Part shown: one piece after another, positions 16,377 through 24,862 of the stretch
Layout: each line of letters starts with the position of its first letter
Position numbering within the stretch: position 1 is the stretch's first letter
Source of the DNA: an uncultured Clostridia bacterium
GTDB lineage: Bacteria > Bacillota > Clostridia > Oscillospirales > Acutalibacteraceae
Assembly (NCBI GenBank): GCA_945948515.1
Contig: CAMFBH010000009.1
Coordinates: 1-64,000, forward strand
Direction: 5' to 3'
Length of the DNA stretch: 64,000 nt
Made by a program: the position numbers and the translations under genes
Notes under the pieces: model-generated
Databases searched by the model: none
What the model was told of the DNA's origin: nothing
Seen by the model: only the letters and a program-made list of their open reading frames with translations

Positions 16377-17768
16377 TTAATGATTATCTCTGTAATACTG
16401 CGTGTATGGGTGAAAGCGTTCTTTCTCCTCCCAAATCTGCTTTGCGCTCGGAGCCCAAGCTTTTGCATAATCATCACACTTTGAGCAAAGCTCCTCTGCG
16501 CTTTCCGGCGCAAGAAGATTTGTTGATTTAGCACCTGAACGTTTAACCATTCCACGGAGCTTTTCGGGATTTTCAAGCATTGGACATGGTTGGAGCATAT
16601 TGTCGTTAAACGGCTGTCCTTTATAATACTCCATAAACAGCGGAGACTGAAGCGCCTCTAAAATACTTTTTTCTTTGATATTTGAATCGCTGTAATGAAC
16701 AAAAACGCAGGGCTCAATATCGCCCTCGGAATTAACATGAAAATAGTTTCTGCCGCCGGCAATACATCCGCCGACAAACTCGGCATCATTTTGAAAATCA
16801 ACGCAGAAAATACCCTTTCCGTCCTTACTGCTTCTTGCAGCTCTTATTCTTCTGTAAACAAGCTCTCTTTGCTCGGGAGTGAGCAAAAGCTCCTTATAAT
16901 TGTTATTTATTCCCACAGGCATAAAGTGGAAGTACCACGCATAAAACGCACCGTTTTCAACAATCATCCTGAAAAATTCATCGCTCGTTACTGCCTCACA
17001 GTTCTTACCTGTGTAGCAAACCGAAACGCCGAAAATACATTTGTGCTTTTTAAGAAGCTTCATAGCATTTATTGTTTTTTCGTAAACGCCTTCTCCTCTG
17101 CGCTCATCGTTTGTTTGCTGAGTTCCCTCGATTGAAAGAGCCAAACCGAAATTTCCGCATTCCTTCAGCTTTTCGCAGAATTCGTCATCAACAAGCGTAC
17201 CGTTGGTAAATGCAAGAAAAATGCAATCGGGATTTTCTTTTGCAAGAGTTAAAATTTCCGCCTTTTTAACAAGAGGCTCTCCGCCCGTAAACATAAAGAA
17301 GTGTGTTCCGAGCTCTTTACTTTGTCTGATAACCTTGCGCATATCATTGAGCGAAAGATTTGATTTGTGACCGTACTCTGCCGCCCAGCAGCCCTTGCAT
17401 TTTAGGTTGCAGGCACTTGTTGGGTCCATTAAAACAACCCACGGAATATTGCAGTGATAGATTTCTCTGTTTGAACGAACGGCTTTAGTGCCTTTATATC
17501 CCAAATCTATTGCAAAGGTTACAAGCGCTTTTCTAAGAAGCTCTCTGTCAACATCATTTATGGCTCGGATTAAATAATCGTGCCACGGATTATTCTTATC
17601 CTCAATCATGCTTAAAGCCGCATCAAACGACTTTTGGGGAAACATTCCCTTAGTTGCCTTTTTTGCAATGCGAACAATCTTTGCCATATTCTGTTCGGGC
17701 TTTTTATAAACATATTTTATAAGTCTGTTTGCTAAAAGCCTTAAAGCCTTAACCTTAATCTCTGCCAT
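16377..17768 (-). CDS. Radical SAM/SPASM domain protein of unknown function
   Basis: 463 residues. A basic helical N-terminal region (1-105) precedes the radical SAM barrel, whose [4Fe-4S] cysteines are Cys120, Cys124 and Cys127 (ACNLKCKGC), followed by FTGGEPL. The C-terminal part has SPASM-like cysteines: C-I-A-G-G then GDIEPC, later QPCP and a CSKCDDY end, so at least one extra cluster is expected. Family members modify peptides or anaerobically mature proteins and cofactors, but no peptide substrate or transporter is adjacent, so function is not assigned. It shares the minus strand with argS with a 34-bp gap. Confidence 0.85.
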   Translation of the reverse strand: MAEIKVKALRLLANRLIKYVYKKPEQNMAKIVRIAKKATKGMFPQKSFDAALSMIEDKNNPWHDYLIRAINDVDRELLRKALVTFAIDLGYKGTKAVRSNREIYHCNIPWVVLMDPTSACNLKCKGCWAAEYGHKSNLSLNDMRKVIRQSKELGTHFFMFTGGEPLVKKAEILTLAKENPDCIFLAFTNGTLVDDEFCEKLKECGNFGLALSIEGTQQTNDERRGEGVYEKTINAMKLLKKHKCIFGVSVCYTGKNCEAVTSDEFFRMIVENGAFYAWYFHFMPVGINNNYKELLLTPEQRELVYRRIRAARSSKDGKGIFCVDFQNDAEFVGGCIAGGRNYFHVNSEGDIEPCVFVHYSDSNIKEKSILEALQSPLFMEYYKGQPFNDNMLQPCPMLENPEKLRGMVKRSGAKSTNLLAPESAEELCSKCDDYAKAWAPSAKQIWEEKERFHPYTQYYRDNH

Positions 17769-17802
17769 CTGAAACGCCTTTCAAAAATTGATTTCCGAAA
17801 AA

Positions 17803-19491
17803 TTACATTGATTCCGGAACCGTAATTTTAAGCATTGTTAAAATGTTTCTAATAGTATTCTTAACAGCCGTGCAAAGGTATAAACGCGCCTGCATTAAGC
17901 CTTCATCCTCAGTCATAACTCTTTCTGCGTTGTAGAACTTATGGAAAAGAGTGGCAAGCTCAACAACATAGTGAGTAATCTTTGCAGGGTCATATGTTTT
18001 TGCCGAAAGAATTATTTCGTCAGTGAGTGTGGAAAGGTGGCGTATAAGCTCTCTTTCCTCGCTTCCGCAAAGCATTGCCAATTCTTCATCGGTAGGAGTT
18101 CTGAGAATTACTCCCTCAGACTCGGCTTTTCTTAAAATAGAGCAAATTCTTGCATGCGCATACTGAACATAGTAAACGGGATTTTCGCTTGACTGCTTTA
18201 TTGCAAGCTCCATATCAAAATCAAAATGAGAATTGGGCTCTCTTAGATTGAAGAAGAATCTTGCGGCATCAATCGGAACCTCGTCAAGAAGAGTTGAAAG
18301 AGTAATTGCCTTGCCGCTTCTTTTTGAAAGCTTAATGGTTTCACCGTTTTGAACGAGGTTAACCATTTGCATGATAACAATATCCAGCCTGTCTGCATCA
18401 AGACCGAGGGCGGTAAGCGCCGCCTTCATTCTTGCAACATAGCCGTGATGATCTGCTCCCAAAACATCTATTGCTTTATCATATCCTCTTGTAACAAGCT
18501 TATTGTAATGATATGCAATATCGGGAACAATATATGTCGGCAAACCGTTTGAACGGATAAGAACAATATCCTTTTCGTTTCCGTACTCGCTTGCCTTAAA
18601 CCAAAGAGCACCGTCCTGCTCATAGGTTGCCCCTTTTTCTTTAAGAGCATCTATAACGCTCTTAACGGCACCGCTTTTGTGTAGCTCGGATTCTCTGAAC
18701 CACTTATCATATTTAATTCTGTATTTACCGAGATCTCTTTCAAGCCCTTCAATATTCTTAGGAAGCGCAAAATCAACAAGAGCTTTTCTTCTTTCCTCCT
18801 GCGGCGCATCAACATACTTATCATTAAATTCTTCTGCAAACGCCTTTGCATGCTCGGTAATATCTGCACCGTGATAAGCATCCTCGGGCATTTCAATTCC
18901 GTCTTTATATATTTGCAAATACCTAACCTCAAGCGAGGTTGCAAATTTTTCAATCTGATTTCCTGCATCGTTAATATAAAACTCACGGCTTACATCAAAT
19001 CCCGCCCAATCAAGTACGCTTGCAAGACAGTCGCCTATCGCTCCGCCTCTTGCGTTTCCTATATGCATGGGTCCTGTCGGGTTCGCACTTACGAATTCAA
19101 CAAGCATTTTTTTGCCCTTGCCGTAATCGGAGCGACCGTAGCCTTCGCCTTTTTCAATAACATCTTTTACTATTGCTCCGTAAAAATCCTGCTTGAGATA
19201 AAAATTCAAAAATCCCGGACCTGCAATTTCGGCTTTTTCAACAAAGCCCTGTGACAAATCCACATTGTTAAGAATAATTTGAGCAATCTGTGCCGGAGCT
19301 TTTTTAAACGCTCTTGCGCTTGCCATTGCAACATTAGATGAGAAATCACCGTTTGCTCTGTTTGCAGGCACTTCAATAACAAATCCCGGAATAGGCTCGC
19401 CGGGAAGCTCTCCGGAGGCAATAGCCCTGCCGAGCGCATCAAGAATTTTTGTGCGAATATCATTTTGTGTTTCTTTAACTATCAGCGACAT
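17803..19491 (-). CDS. argS: Arginyl-tRNA synthetase
   Basis: 562 residues, normal for the family. An N-terminal tRNA-recognition domain (about 1-95) precedes the class I catalytic core with the HIGN signature in NPTGPMHIGNARGG (about 125-138). The KMSKS-equivalent reads KLSKRSGKAI, and a C-terminal DALR anticodon-binding domain follows. It charges tRNA-Arg. The start, preceded by GGAGA, lies inside the end of the DUF1934 gene (17-nt overlap), a coupling also seen in Bacillus where ywiB neighbours argS. Confidence 0.97.
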   Translation of the reverse strand: MSLIVKETQNDIRTKILDALGRAIASGELPGEPIPGFVIEVPANRANGDFSSNVAMASARAFKKAPAQIAQIILNNVDLSQGFVEKAEIAGPGFLNFYLKQDFYGAIVKDVIEKGEGYGRSDYGKGKKMLVEFVSANPTGPMHIGNARGGAIGDCLASVLDWAGFDVSREFYINDAGNQIEKFATSLEVRYLQIYKDGIEMPEDAYHGADITEHAKAFAEEFNDKYVDAPQEERRKALVDFALPKNIEGLERDLGKYRIKYDKWFRESELHKSGAVKSVIDALKEKGATYEQDGALWFKASEYGNEKDIVLIRSNGLPTYIVPDIAYHYNKLVTRGYDKAIDVLGADHHGYVARMKAALTALGLDADRLDIVIMQMVNLVQNGETIKLSKRSGKAITLSTLLDEVPIDAARFFFNLREPNSHFDFDMELAIKQSSENPVYYVQYAHARICSILRKAESEGVILRTPTDEELAMLCGSEERELIRHLSTLTDEIILSAKTYDPAKITHYVVELATLFHKFYNAERVMTEDEGLMQARLYLCTAVKNTIRNILTMLKITVPESM

Positions 19492-19927
19492 CTTTACTGT
19501 TCTCCATTTTTTTAAAACTCATTTGTACCGTGTTTTTTGAAATATGGGAGCCGTTGATATCAAGATCATACCCAAAGCTGAATTCTCCGCTTAAAGTATC
19601 GGCTTTACCGCCGAACTCTATTCCGTAAACTCCCATCATAATATTGCCGAATTCCGTTGCATACTGACAAAGATTGCGCTTTGATTTTTGAATTAGCAAA
19701 CACGAATCAAAAGCACCGCTTCTTATCATTTCAACATTATTCAAATCCTTAAAAATATTGACCGTAACATTTACGGGATTATACGGCGGCTCCTGCTCCT
19801 CCGTGTAGCGAAAAACATACCTGTCCTCCGCTTCGTCAAAGCTTCCGAGTGTGGTTAACTCAAGCTGCTGTGTATCGCCATCAATAGTTTGCGTTCCCTT
19901 TACGGTCAGCAAAACCTCCGTTGCCAT
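19475..19927 (-). CDS. DUF1934 (YwiB-like) beta-barrel protein
   Basis: 150 residues matching DUF1934 in length and pattern. It opens with an EVLLTVKGTQ strand, has YRYTE/FRYTEEQE-type segments in the middle, and ends with YDLDINGSHISKNTVQMSFK. The family adopts a lipocalin-like barrel and is often encoded beside argS, but its function is unknown. It is translationally coupled on both sides: the start overlaps the ddl stop and its 3' end holds the argS ribosome site. Confidence 0.8.
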   Translation of the reverse strand: MATEVLLTVKGTQTIDGDTQQLELTTLGSFDEAEDRYVFRYTEEQEPPYNPVNVTVNIFKDLNNVEMIRSGAFDSCLLIQKSKRNLCQYATEFGNIMMGVYGIEFGGKADTLSGEFSFGYDLDINGSHISKNTVQMSFKKMENSKDVADS

Positions 19928-20991
19928 TAATAATTATCTCCTCTTGAAATTGCATAACCGATTAATCGGTCAATCACCTCGGTATAGCTTACACCCACAG
20001 CCTCAAAAAGCTTTGCGTACATGCTGATTGGAGTGAAGCCAGGAAGAGTATTGATTTCATTAAACAAAACCTTTCCGTCTGATTTTCTTACGAAGAAATC
20101 AACCCTGCTGAGTCCCTCGCAACCGAGATTCTTATAAACCTTTACCGCAAGCTCCTTAACCTCTTTTCTTTTTTCCTCGCTTATATTTGCGGGAATAATC
20201 AGCTCGCTGTCGGGGTTTATGTATTTTGCTTCGTAATCATAAAACTCATTGCACGGCTTTATCTGACCAACCTCAGCACAAATCGGATTTTCGTTACCCA
20301 TAACGGCGCACTCAATCTCAAGACCGTCAATATTTTCCTCGAGAACCGCCTTTTTATCCTCTTTAAATGCAATAATCATTCCTTGCTCGAGCTCGCTAAT
20401 GTTGTGAGCCTTTGTAATACCAACGCTTGAGCCGGCATTTGCAGGCTTAACAAAAATGGGATAGCCGAGCTTTTCCTCTGCTGCTTTAAGGCATTCCTCT
20501 TTGTTCTGAGAAAACTCATAGCTGTTGAAGGAGCACCATTTTGCCTGTGAAATAAAGCAGGAATCGGCAACGGCATTGGTAAAATGCTTATCCATGCACA
20601 CGCCCGATGAGGTTGAGTTGCATCCAACAAACGGAATTCCCGCAAGCTGAAGCAAGCCCTGAAGAGTTCCGTCCTCTCCGTTTTTACCGTGCAAAACGGG
20701 CAAAACAACATCAAGATGAATTGTTTCTCCGTTTTCGGTTACAATTCCTTTGACTAAAGAATCCGGACTTATAACGCCTTTTCTTATGCTTCCTCCAAGC
20801 CATTTATCCTCCGGAAGCATATCGCTCGGTCCGTCATAAACAAACCACTCGCCCTGCTTTGTTATTCCGATTAGAACGAGATTATACTTTTCCTTATCTA
20901 TTTTTTCAATAACGCTTTTTGCGGAAACGGTGCTGACATCATGCTCACTTGATGCTCCGCCGAATATTATTCCTACCGTGATTTTTTTCAC
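19927..20991 (-). CDS. ddl: D-alanine--D-alanine ligase
   Basis: 354 residues, ATP-grasp fold. The N-terminal GGASSEHDVS motif (11-20), HGKNGEDGTLQGLL, KPANAGSSVGITK and the metal-binding NEINTLPGF (about 315-323) are all present. The YDYEAKY segment in the omega loop is typical of true D-Ala-D-Ala ligases rather than VanA/VanC-type enzymes. It makes the dipeptide for peptidoglycan precursors. The start is GTG with GGGGA upstream. First gene of the ddl-DUF1934-argS transcript. Confidence 0.95.
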   Translation of the reverse strand: MKKITVGIIFGGASSEHDVSTVSAKSVIEKIDKEKYNLVLIGITKQGEWFVYDGPSDMLPEDKWLGGSIRKGVISPDSLVKGIVTENGETIHLDVVLPVLHGKNGEDGTLQGLLQLAGIPFVGCNSTSSGVCMDKHFTNAVADSCFISQAKWCSFNSYEFSQNKEECLKAAEEKLGYPIFVKPANAGSSVGITKAHNISELEQGMIIAFKEDKKAVLEENIDGLEIECAVMGNENPICAEVGQIKPCNEFYDYEAKYINPDSELIIPANISEEKRKEVKELAVKVYKNLGCEGLSRVDFFVRKSDGKVLFNEINTLPGFTPISMYAKLFEAVGVSYTEVIDRLIGYAISRGDNY

Positions 20992-21043
20992 AAGGCATTC
21001 CCCTTTGCATTATTTTTACTGTATTATTTAATATATTCATTGT

Positions 21044-21073
21044 ATTATAGCACAATCACAAATAATAAATCAA
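21044..21073 (-). promoter_or_regulatory. Promoter of the ddl-argS transcript
   Basis: Minus strand TTGATT (21073-21068), 18-bp spacer, TATAAT (21049-21044). Confidence 0.65.
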
Positions 21074-21126
21074 GATGTGAGTGTTTATATATTAAAATAT
21101 TAATATATTAAGTTTTTAAAAATATA

Positions 21127-21155
21127 GTGACAAAAGCAAATGTTAGTGTTATAAT
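21127..21155 (+). promoter_or_regulatory. Promoter of the 21.2-23.6 kb cassette
   Basis: GTGACA (21127-21132), 17-bp spacer, TATAAT (21150-21155), 28 bp before the first start codon. Confidence 0.7.
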
Positions 21156-21183
21156 ATTATGACTACATTTACGGAGGTTTCAA

Positions 21184-22026
21184 ATGGAACTCAACGAAGC
21201 ACTTGAATTAATTGAAAAGCAGCTCGATTCCTGCAACAAGGAAAACGGCTTTAAAAAAGTAACATCTAATGAGAATTCACTCGAATACGAAAGCGAGAAA
21301 GGTCTTTACCGCCTTGTTTACGACAAAGAGGCACAGATAATTTCATTTGACTGTAAAAATGACAGCGGCGATTTCAAAACAGTTTCCAAATCGCTTTTTG
21401 ATATTGAAGCCGTTACCGACAGAGACTGCAAATCGCTTGCAAATGAAATTGCAGATGAGGTTACATCTCTTTTTGCAAAGGCAAAAAAGGTTGACCTTGA
21501 AAAAATTAAAATGCCGAAATCCGTTTCGAGAACAAAAGCAAAGAACGGAATAATCAGCTATGACACCGACTCTCTTGCAAACAGATTCGGTCAGCTCTAT
21601 CCTGAGCTTAAGGACGAAATTCGCCTTAACATTGCAACCTACGGAGAGTTTTTGAGCGAAACCTTCTTCAAGGATATAGTTGCTCCCAAGGTAATTGAAA
21701 TCATTAAAAGCAAAGATGAAAACGAGCTCAAAAAGCTTTTCAAAATGCTTAATGAAATTTATGACGACGGTATAAACGAGGTTCAGGATATTATCGGAGT
21801 TACTATTCTCGGTGAAATGAGAAACGATAAGGAAATGCTTGCAACTGCGGATGAATATATGAGCGACTATATGTCCGGACCTGTTCACGAAATCAACAAG
21901 ATTACAGGTAAAAATTCAAGACTTTGGAAAAAGCTTCAGTCTCCCCCGCCTTACAAGCCCAAGAAAAAGAAAAACTCAGTTTACCAAAGCATGATGAATA
22001 TGCAGCAGCCCCCTGCTCAGAAATAA
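21184..22026 (+). CDS. Uncharacterised soluble protein, first gene of a three-gene cassette
   Basis: 280 residues, no signal peptide or membrane helix. The N-terminal half (1-95) is a mixed alpha/beta region. The C-terminal half (about 130-235) is helical with the segments YPELKDEIRLNIATYGEFL and NEVQDIIGVTILGEM, resembling a group of uncharacterised Firmicutes proteins (DUF7674-like, recognised only tentatively). The tail is proline- and lysine-rich (PPPYKPKKKK). It has its own promoter and a strong ACGGAGG ribosome site. The gene is 23 bp upstream of the sortase-like membrane protein. No function is assigned. Confidence 0.7.
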   Translation: MELNEALELIEKQLDSCNKENGFKKVTSNENSLEYESEKGLYRLVYDKEAQIISFDCKNDSGDFKTVSKSLFDIEAVTDRDCKSLANEIADEVTSLFAKAKKVDLEKIKMPKSVSRTKAKNGIISYDTDSLANRFGQLYPELKDEIRLNIATYGEFLSETFFKDIVAPKVIEIIKSKDENELKKLFKMLNEIYDDGINEVQDIIGVTILGEMRNDKEMLATADEYMSDYMSGPVHEINKITGKNSRLWKKLQSPPPYKPKKKKNSVYQSMMNMQQPPAQK

Positions 22027-22049
22027 TCGTTTTATAAGGGTATATTGTT

Positions 22050-22694
22050 ATGGAAGAAACGCTAAAGCTTCTTAAACAAAAAGGAATAGTGTGCTGTGTT
22101 ATCAGCATTCTGATAACAGTTGTAATTATGATTTGTGCCTTTTCAGGCTTAAAATCCATGCTTCCGTTTATGAGAACAGAACTGAACGCAGCGTATTTTG
22201 ATGACGCACAAATAAGCGAATATTCTCCTGAAAGCAGCCCCAAGCAAAGTGCAAAAGGTGAGGTTCTAATCAGCAGCATTGCTCCGTTTTCCCGCAATGA
22301 TATTGTGGGAAGCATTACCCTTGGAAGCACTGAGCTTGATTTGTGCTATGACTGCGATGATATTGCTCTAATGAAAAGGGCAAGGCTCGAAAGCGGGAAA
22401 TACCCGGGAGAAATCGGAATTTCAAGGATTTATGCTTATAAAAATTCGCTAACCCCTCTTGCACTTATTAATCCCGGAGATACTATTGAGATTTCCATGC
22501 CGTACGGAGCATACACCTTCACCGTTAAGGAAGTAAAAAACCAAATTCCCGTTTCGGATTCTTCTTTAACAAGCAGCGATATTAAAAGAGGAATTGTTAT
22601 ATATACAGACACGCAGGAAACATACGGCATTTCCGGAAAATGCACCGCAGTTTTTGCCGAACTCACAAGCGGTCCTAAAATTACAAACGGGTGA
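22050..22694 (+). CDS. Membrane-anchored sortase-like protein lacking catalytic residues
   Basis: 214 residues: N-terminal membrane helix (about 13-32) and an extracytoplasmic domain that follows the sortase strand order. GSITLGSTELDLCY (88-101), ARLESGKYPGEIG (111-123), PGDTIEISMPYGAYTFTV (142-159) and GIVIYTDTQETYG (181-193) line up with sortase beta strands. At the expected catalytic places the residues differ: no GH after the GEIG turn (ISRIY instead), Asp187 where Y-T-C is expected, and no Arg near 198. It is therefore read as a pseudo-sortase, perhaps a binding or scaffold protein. This is motif-level inference; the fold should be tested. Confidence 0.6.
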   Translation: MEETLKLLKQKGIVCCVISILITVVIMICAFSGLKSMLPFMRTELNAAYFDDAQISEYSPESSPKQSAKGEVLISSIAPFSRNDIVGSITLGSTELDLCYDCDDIALMKRARLESGKYPGEIGISRIYAYKNSLTPLALINPGDTIEISMPYGAYTFTVKEVKNQIPVSDSSLTSSDIKRGIVIYTDTQETYGISGKCTAVFAELTSGPKITNG

Positions 22695-23563
22695 TTGAAT
22701 TGGAACTTAAAAGCTCACGAAAAATACTCTGTTCACTTCTTTGCGTTGTAATTTCCGTTGCTCTGAGCATAGCGTCAACAGTCGGAATTTTTGATATGAC
22801 ATTTACAAGCCCTCGCATTGTTGCAAAATATTTTGCAACCGAGGAGCTTGCTGCAAGATGTGAAGAACAGCTTGATTTAAGATTTGAAGCGCTTGCCGAA
22901 AAAAGCTCTATTCCGGCACGCGTTTTTCAGGCAATTAAAACTCAAAATTCAATAGACGCCTGCCAGGATATTGCTGTTGATTATTTCTTTAACGGCAGTG
23001 ATTGTTCTCTTTACAGTCAGAGCAGGATAGATTCCTTCAAAAAGCTATGCACCGAATATCTTGACGGAAACAATATTAAATATTCGCAGGAAGATGTTGA
23101 TAACACAGCCGAAGAGGCTGCACGAATTTTCAGCGAATGTGTCGGAATAAGCGGATTTAAAACCTTTCAGGCAGTTGTTTCCGATATTAATGAGGTTTCA
23201 CCCAAAATTGTTTTATCCTCACTTATGATTGGGTGCATTGCCGCGCTTCTTGTTTTTCTTCTCTTTTCTCAAAAGAAAAACGGACTTGCATATCTTTGCG
23301 CTTCGGTTACATCAAGCGGCATATCGGTTTTCATTGTAGGTGTTCTGTGCCTTATTCTAAAGGCGGGAAAGGATTCCATTCTAATTCAGCCCGAGGCATA
23401 CCGAGATGCAATGATGAACTGCATTAATACTTTTTACATACTGCTTGTCAGCGCAGGAATTGCAATCTTTCTTATCGGTCTTGTATTAACGGTATTTACA
23501 ATTCAAGCCTATAAAAAAGAGAAAACAAAAAAAGAATCGCGCCTATTAAAAAGATTTAAGTAA
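22691..23563 (+). CDS. Four-helix membrane protein of unknown function
   Basis: 290 residues from GTG 22691. One N-terminal helix (about 11-33), an extracytoplasmic helical domain (about 40-160), three further helices (about 172-192, 200-222, 244-270) and a basic tail. The GTG overlaps the previous stop as GTGA; TTG 22700 with GGGTGA just upstream is an alternative start. Tight coupling to the pseudo-sortase suggests the two membrane proteins act together. No family was recognised. Confidence 0.65.
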   Translation: MIELELKSSRKILCSLLCVVISVALSIASTVGIFDMTFTSPRIVAKYFATEELAARCEEQLDLRFEALAEKSSIPARVFQAIKTQNSIDACQDIAVDYFFNGSDCSLYSQSRIDSFKKLCTEYLDGNNIKYSQEDVDNTAEEAARIFSECVGISGFKTFQAVVSDINEVSPKIVLSSLMIGCIAALLVFLLFSQKKNGLAYLCASVTSSGISVFIVGVLCLILKAGKDSILIQPEAYRDAMMNCINTFYILLVSAGIAIFLIGLVLTVFTIQAYKKEKTKKESRLLKRFK

Positions 23564-23591
23564 AAAAACGCCGATGCTTTGCATCGGCGTT
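23562..23591 (-). terminator. Terminator of the AICAR transformylase gene
   Basis: An 11-bp perfect stem (AACGCCGATGC/GCATCGGCGTT) with a 3-nt loop. The T run is on the minus strand, so it ends the minus-strand gene; on the plus strand it lacks a good T tract. Confidence 0.85.
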
Positions 23592-23608
23592 AAGATTATA
23601 ATTTCTAA

Positions 23609-24784
23609 TTAATGATGGAAAAGTCGGATTCCCGTCATTGCCATTGCAATTCCGAAGGAATCACAGCTTTCAATAACAGCGCTGTCTCTTACTGAGCCTC
23701 CCGGCTGTGCAATGTATTTAACACCGCTTCTTACAGCGCGCTCAATATTATCCTCAAACGGGAAGAACGCATCGGAGCCGAGGGCAACCTTATCCATTTT
23801 CTCGTGCCACTCTTTTTTCTCTTCGGCAGTAAATTCCTCGGGCTTTTCGGTGAAATATCTCTGCCATACGCCGTCTTTAAGCAAATCGGCGCTTTCATCG
23901 CTGATATAAAGGTCTATTGCGTTATCTGCCTCACATTTGCGGATACCGTCTATAAATTTGAGCGATGTTACCTTGTCGCTCTGGCGAAGCCACCAGTTAT
24001 CAGCCTTCTGTCCTGCAAGTCTTGTGCAGTGAATTCTGCTCTGCTGACCTGCTCCTATTCCGATTGTTTGACCGCCCTTTGCATAGCAAACGCTGTTTGA
24101 CTGCGTGTATTTAAGAGTAATCATTGAAATTAAAAGATCTATTTTTGCGATTTCCGGAATGTCTTTAACCTTAGTGGGCATATCGTTGAAAAGGTCAAGT
24201 GTGATATTTGCATCGTTGCGCTTTTGCTCAAAGCTGATTCCGAAAACCTGCTTTGTTTCTGTTTCTTCGGGAACATAATCGGGATTGATTTTAATTATAA
24301 GATAATTTCCGCGGCGCTTGCTCTTTAAAATTTCAAGAGCCTTTTCGCTGTATGAAGGAGCGATAATTCCGTCTGACACCTCTTTAACGAGAAGCTGCGC
24401 CGTGCATTCGTCGCACTCGTCCGAAAGAGCGGCAAAATCACCGAAGGAGGAAACCCGGTCGCAGCCTCTTGCTCTTGCATAAGCGCTTGCAATGGGAGTA
24501 AGCTCAAGACCGTCGGGAACAAAGCATGATTTTCTGTCGGTTTGAGAAAGAGCTTGTGCAACTGCCGCACCGGCAGGAGAAACATGCTTAAATGAAGCGG
24601 CGCTGGGAAGACTGGTTGCCTGCTTAAGCTCTTTAACAAGCTGCCAAGAATTAAATGCATCAAGTAAATTAATATATCCTGCCGAGCCGTTAAGTATTTC
24701 AAACGGAAGCTCTTTTCCGTTCATATGTATTCTTGCAGGATTCTGATTAGGATTACAGCCGTATTTTAACTTATACTCTGTCAT
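23609..24784 (-). CDS. Stand-alone AICAR formyltransferase (PurH C-terminal activity only)
   Basis: 391 residues corresponding only to the transformylase half of PurH; the IMP cyclohydrolase half is absent. Visible family segments are LKYGCNPNQNPA near the start, the catalytic Lys-His in SFKHVSPAGAA (about 65-75), YTQSNSVCYAKGGQTIGIGAGQQSR and a PGGSVRD end. It formylates AICAR with 10-formyl-THF in purine synthesis. Single-domain versions are common in Clostridia, where a separate cyclohydrolase is needed. RBS AGGGGA; own promoter upstream and terminator downstream. Confidence 0.92.
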   Translation of the reverse strand: MTEYKLKYGCNPNQNPARIHMNGKELPFEILNGSAGYINLLDAFNSWQLVKELKQATSLPSAASFKHVSPAGAAVAQALSQTDRKSCFVPDGLELTPIASAYARARGCDRVSSFGDFAALSDECDECTAQLLVKEVSDGIIAPSYSEKALEILKSKRRGNYLIIKINPDYVPEETETKQVFGISFEQKRNDANITLDLFNDMPTKVKDIPEIAKIDLLISMITLKYTQSNSVCYAKGGQTIGIGAGQQSRIHCTRLAGQKADNWWLRQSDKVTSLKFIDGIRKCEADNAIDLYISDESADLLKDGVWQRYFTEKPEEFTAEEKKEWHEKMDKVALGSDAFFPFEDNIERAVRSGVKYIAQPGGSVRDSAVIESCDSFGIAMAMTGIRLFHH

Positions 24785-24817
24785 TTCAAATTCCCCTTTT
24801 TATGAAATATAGGGTTT

Positions 24818-24846
24818 ATTTTACACCACAAACACAAAAATTGCAA
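24818..24846 (-). promoter_or_regulatory. Promoter of the AICAR formyltransferase gene
   Basis: Minus strand TTGCAA (24846-24841), 17-bp spacer, TAAAAT (24823-24818). Confidence 0.55.
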
Positions 24847-24862
24847 CAACAATTTAAGGAGA

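Noticed and set aside
15980-16576. 198-codon minus-strand frame spanning the transketolase end and radical SAM end
   Set aside because: It runs through a strong terminator and overlaps two well-supported genes.
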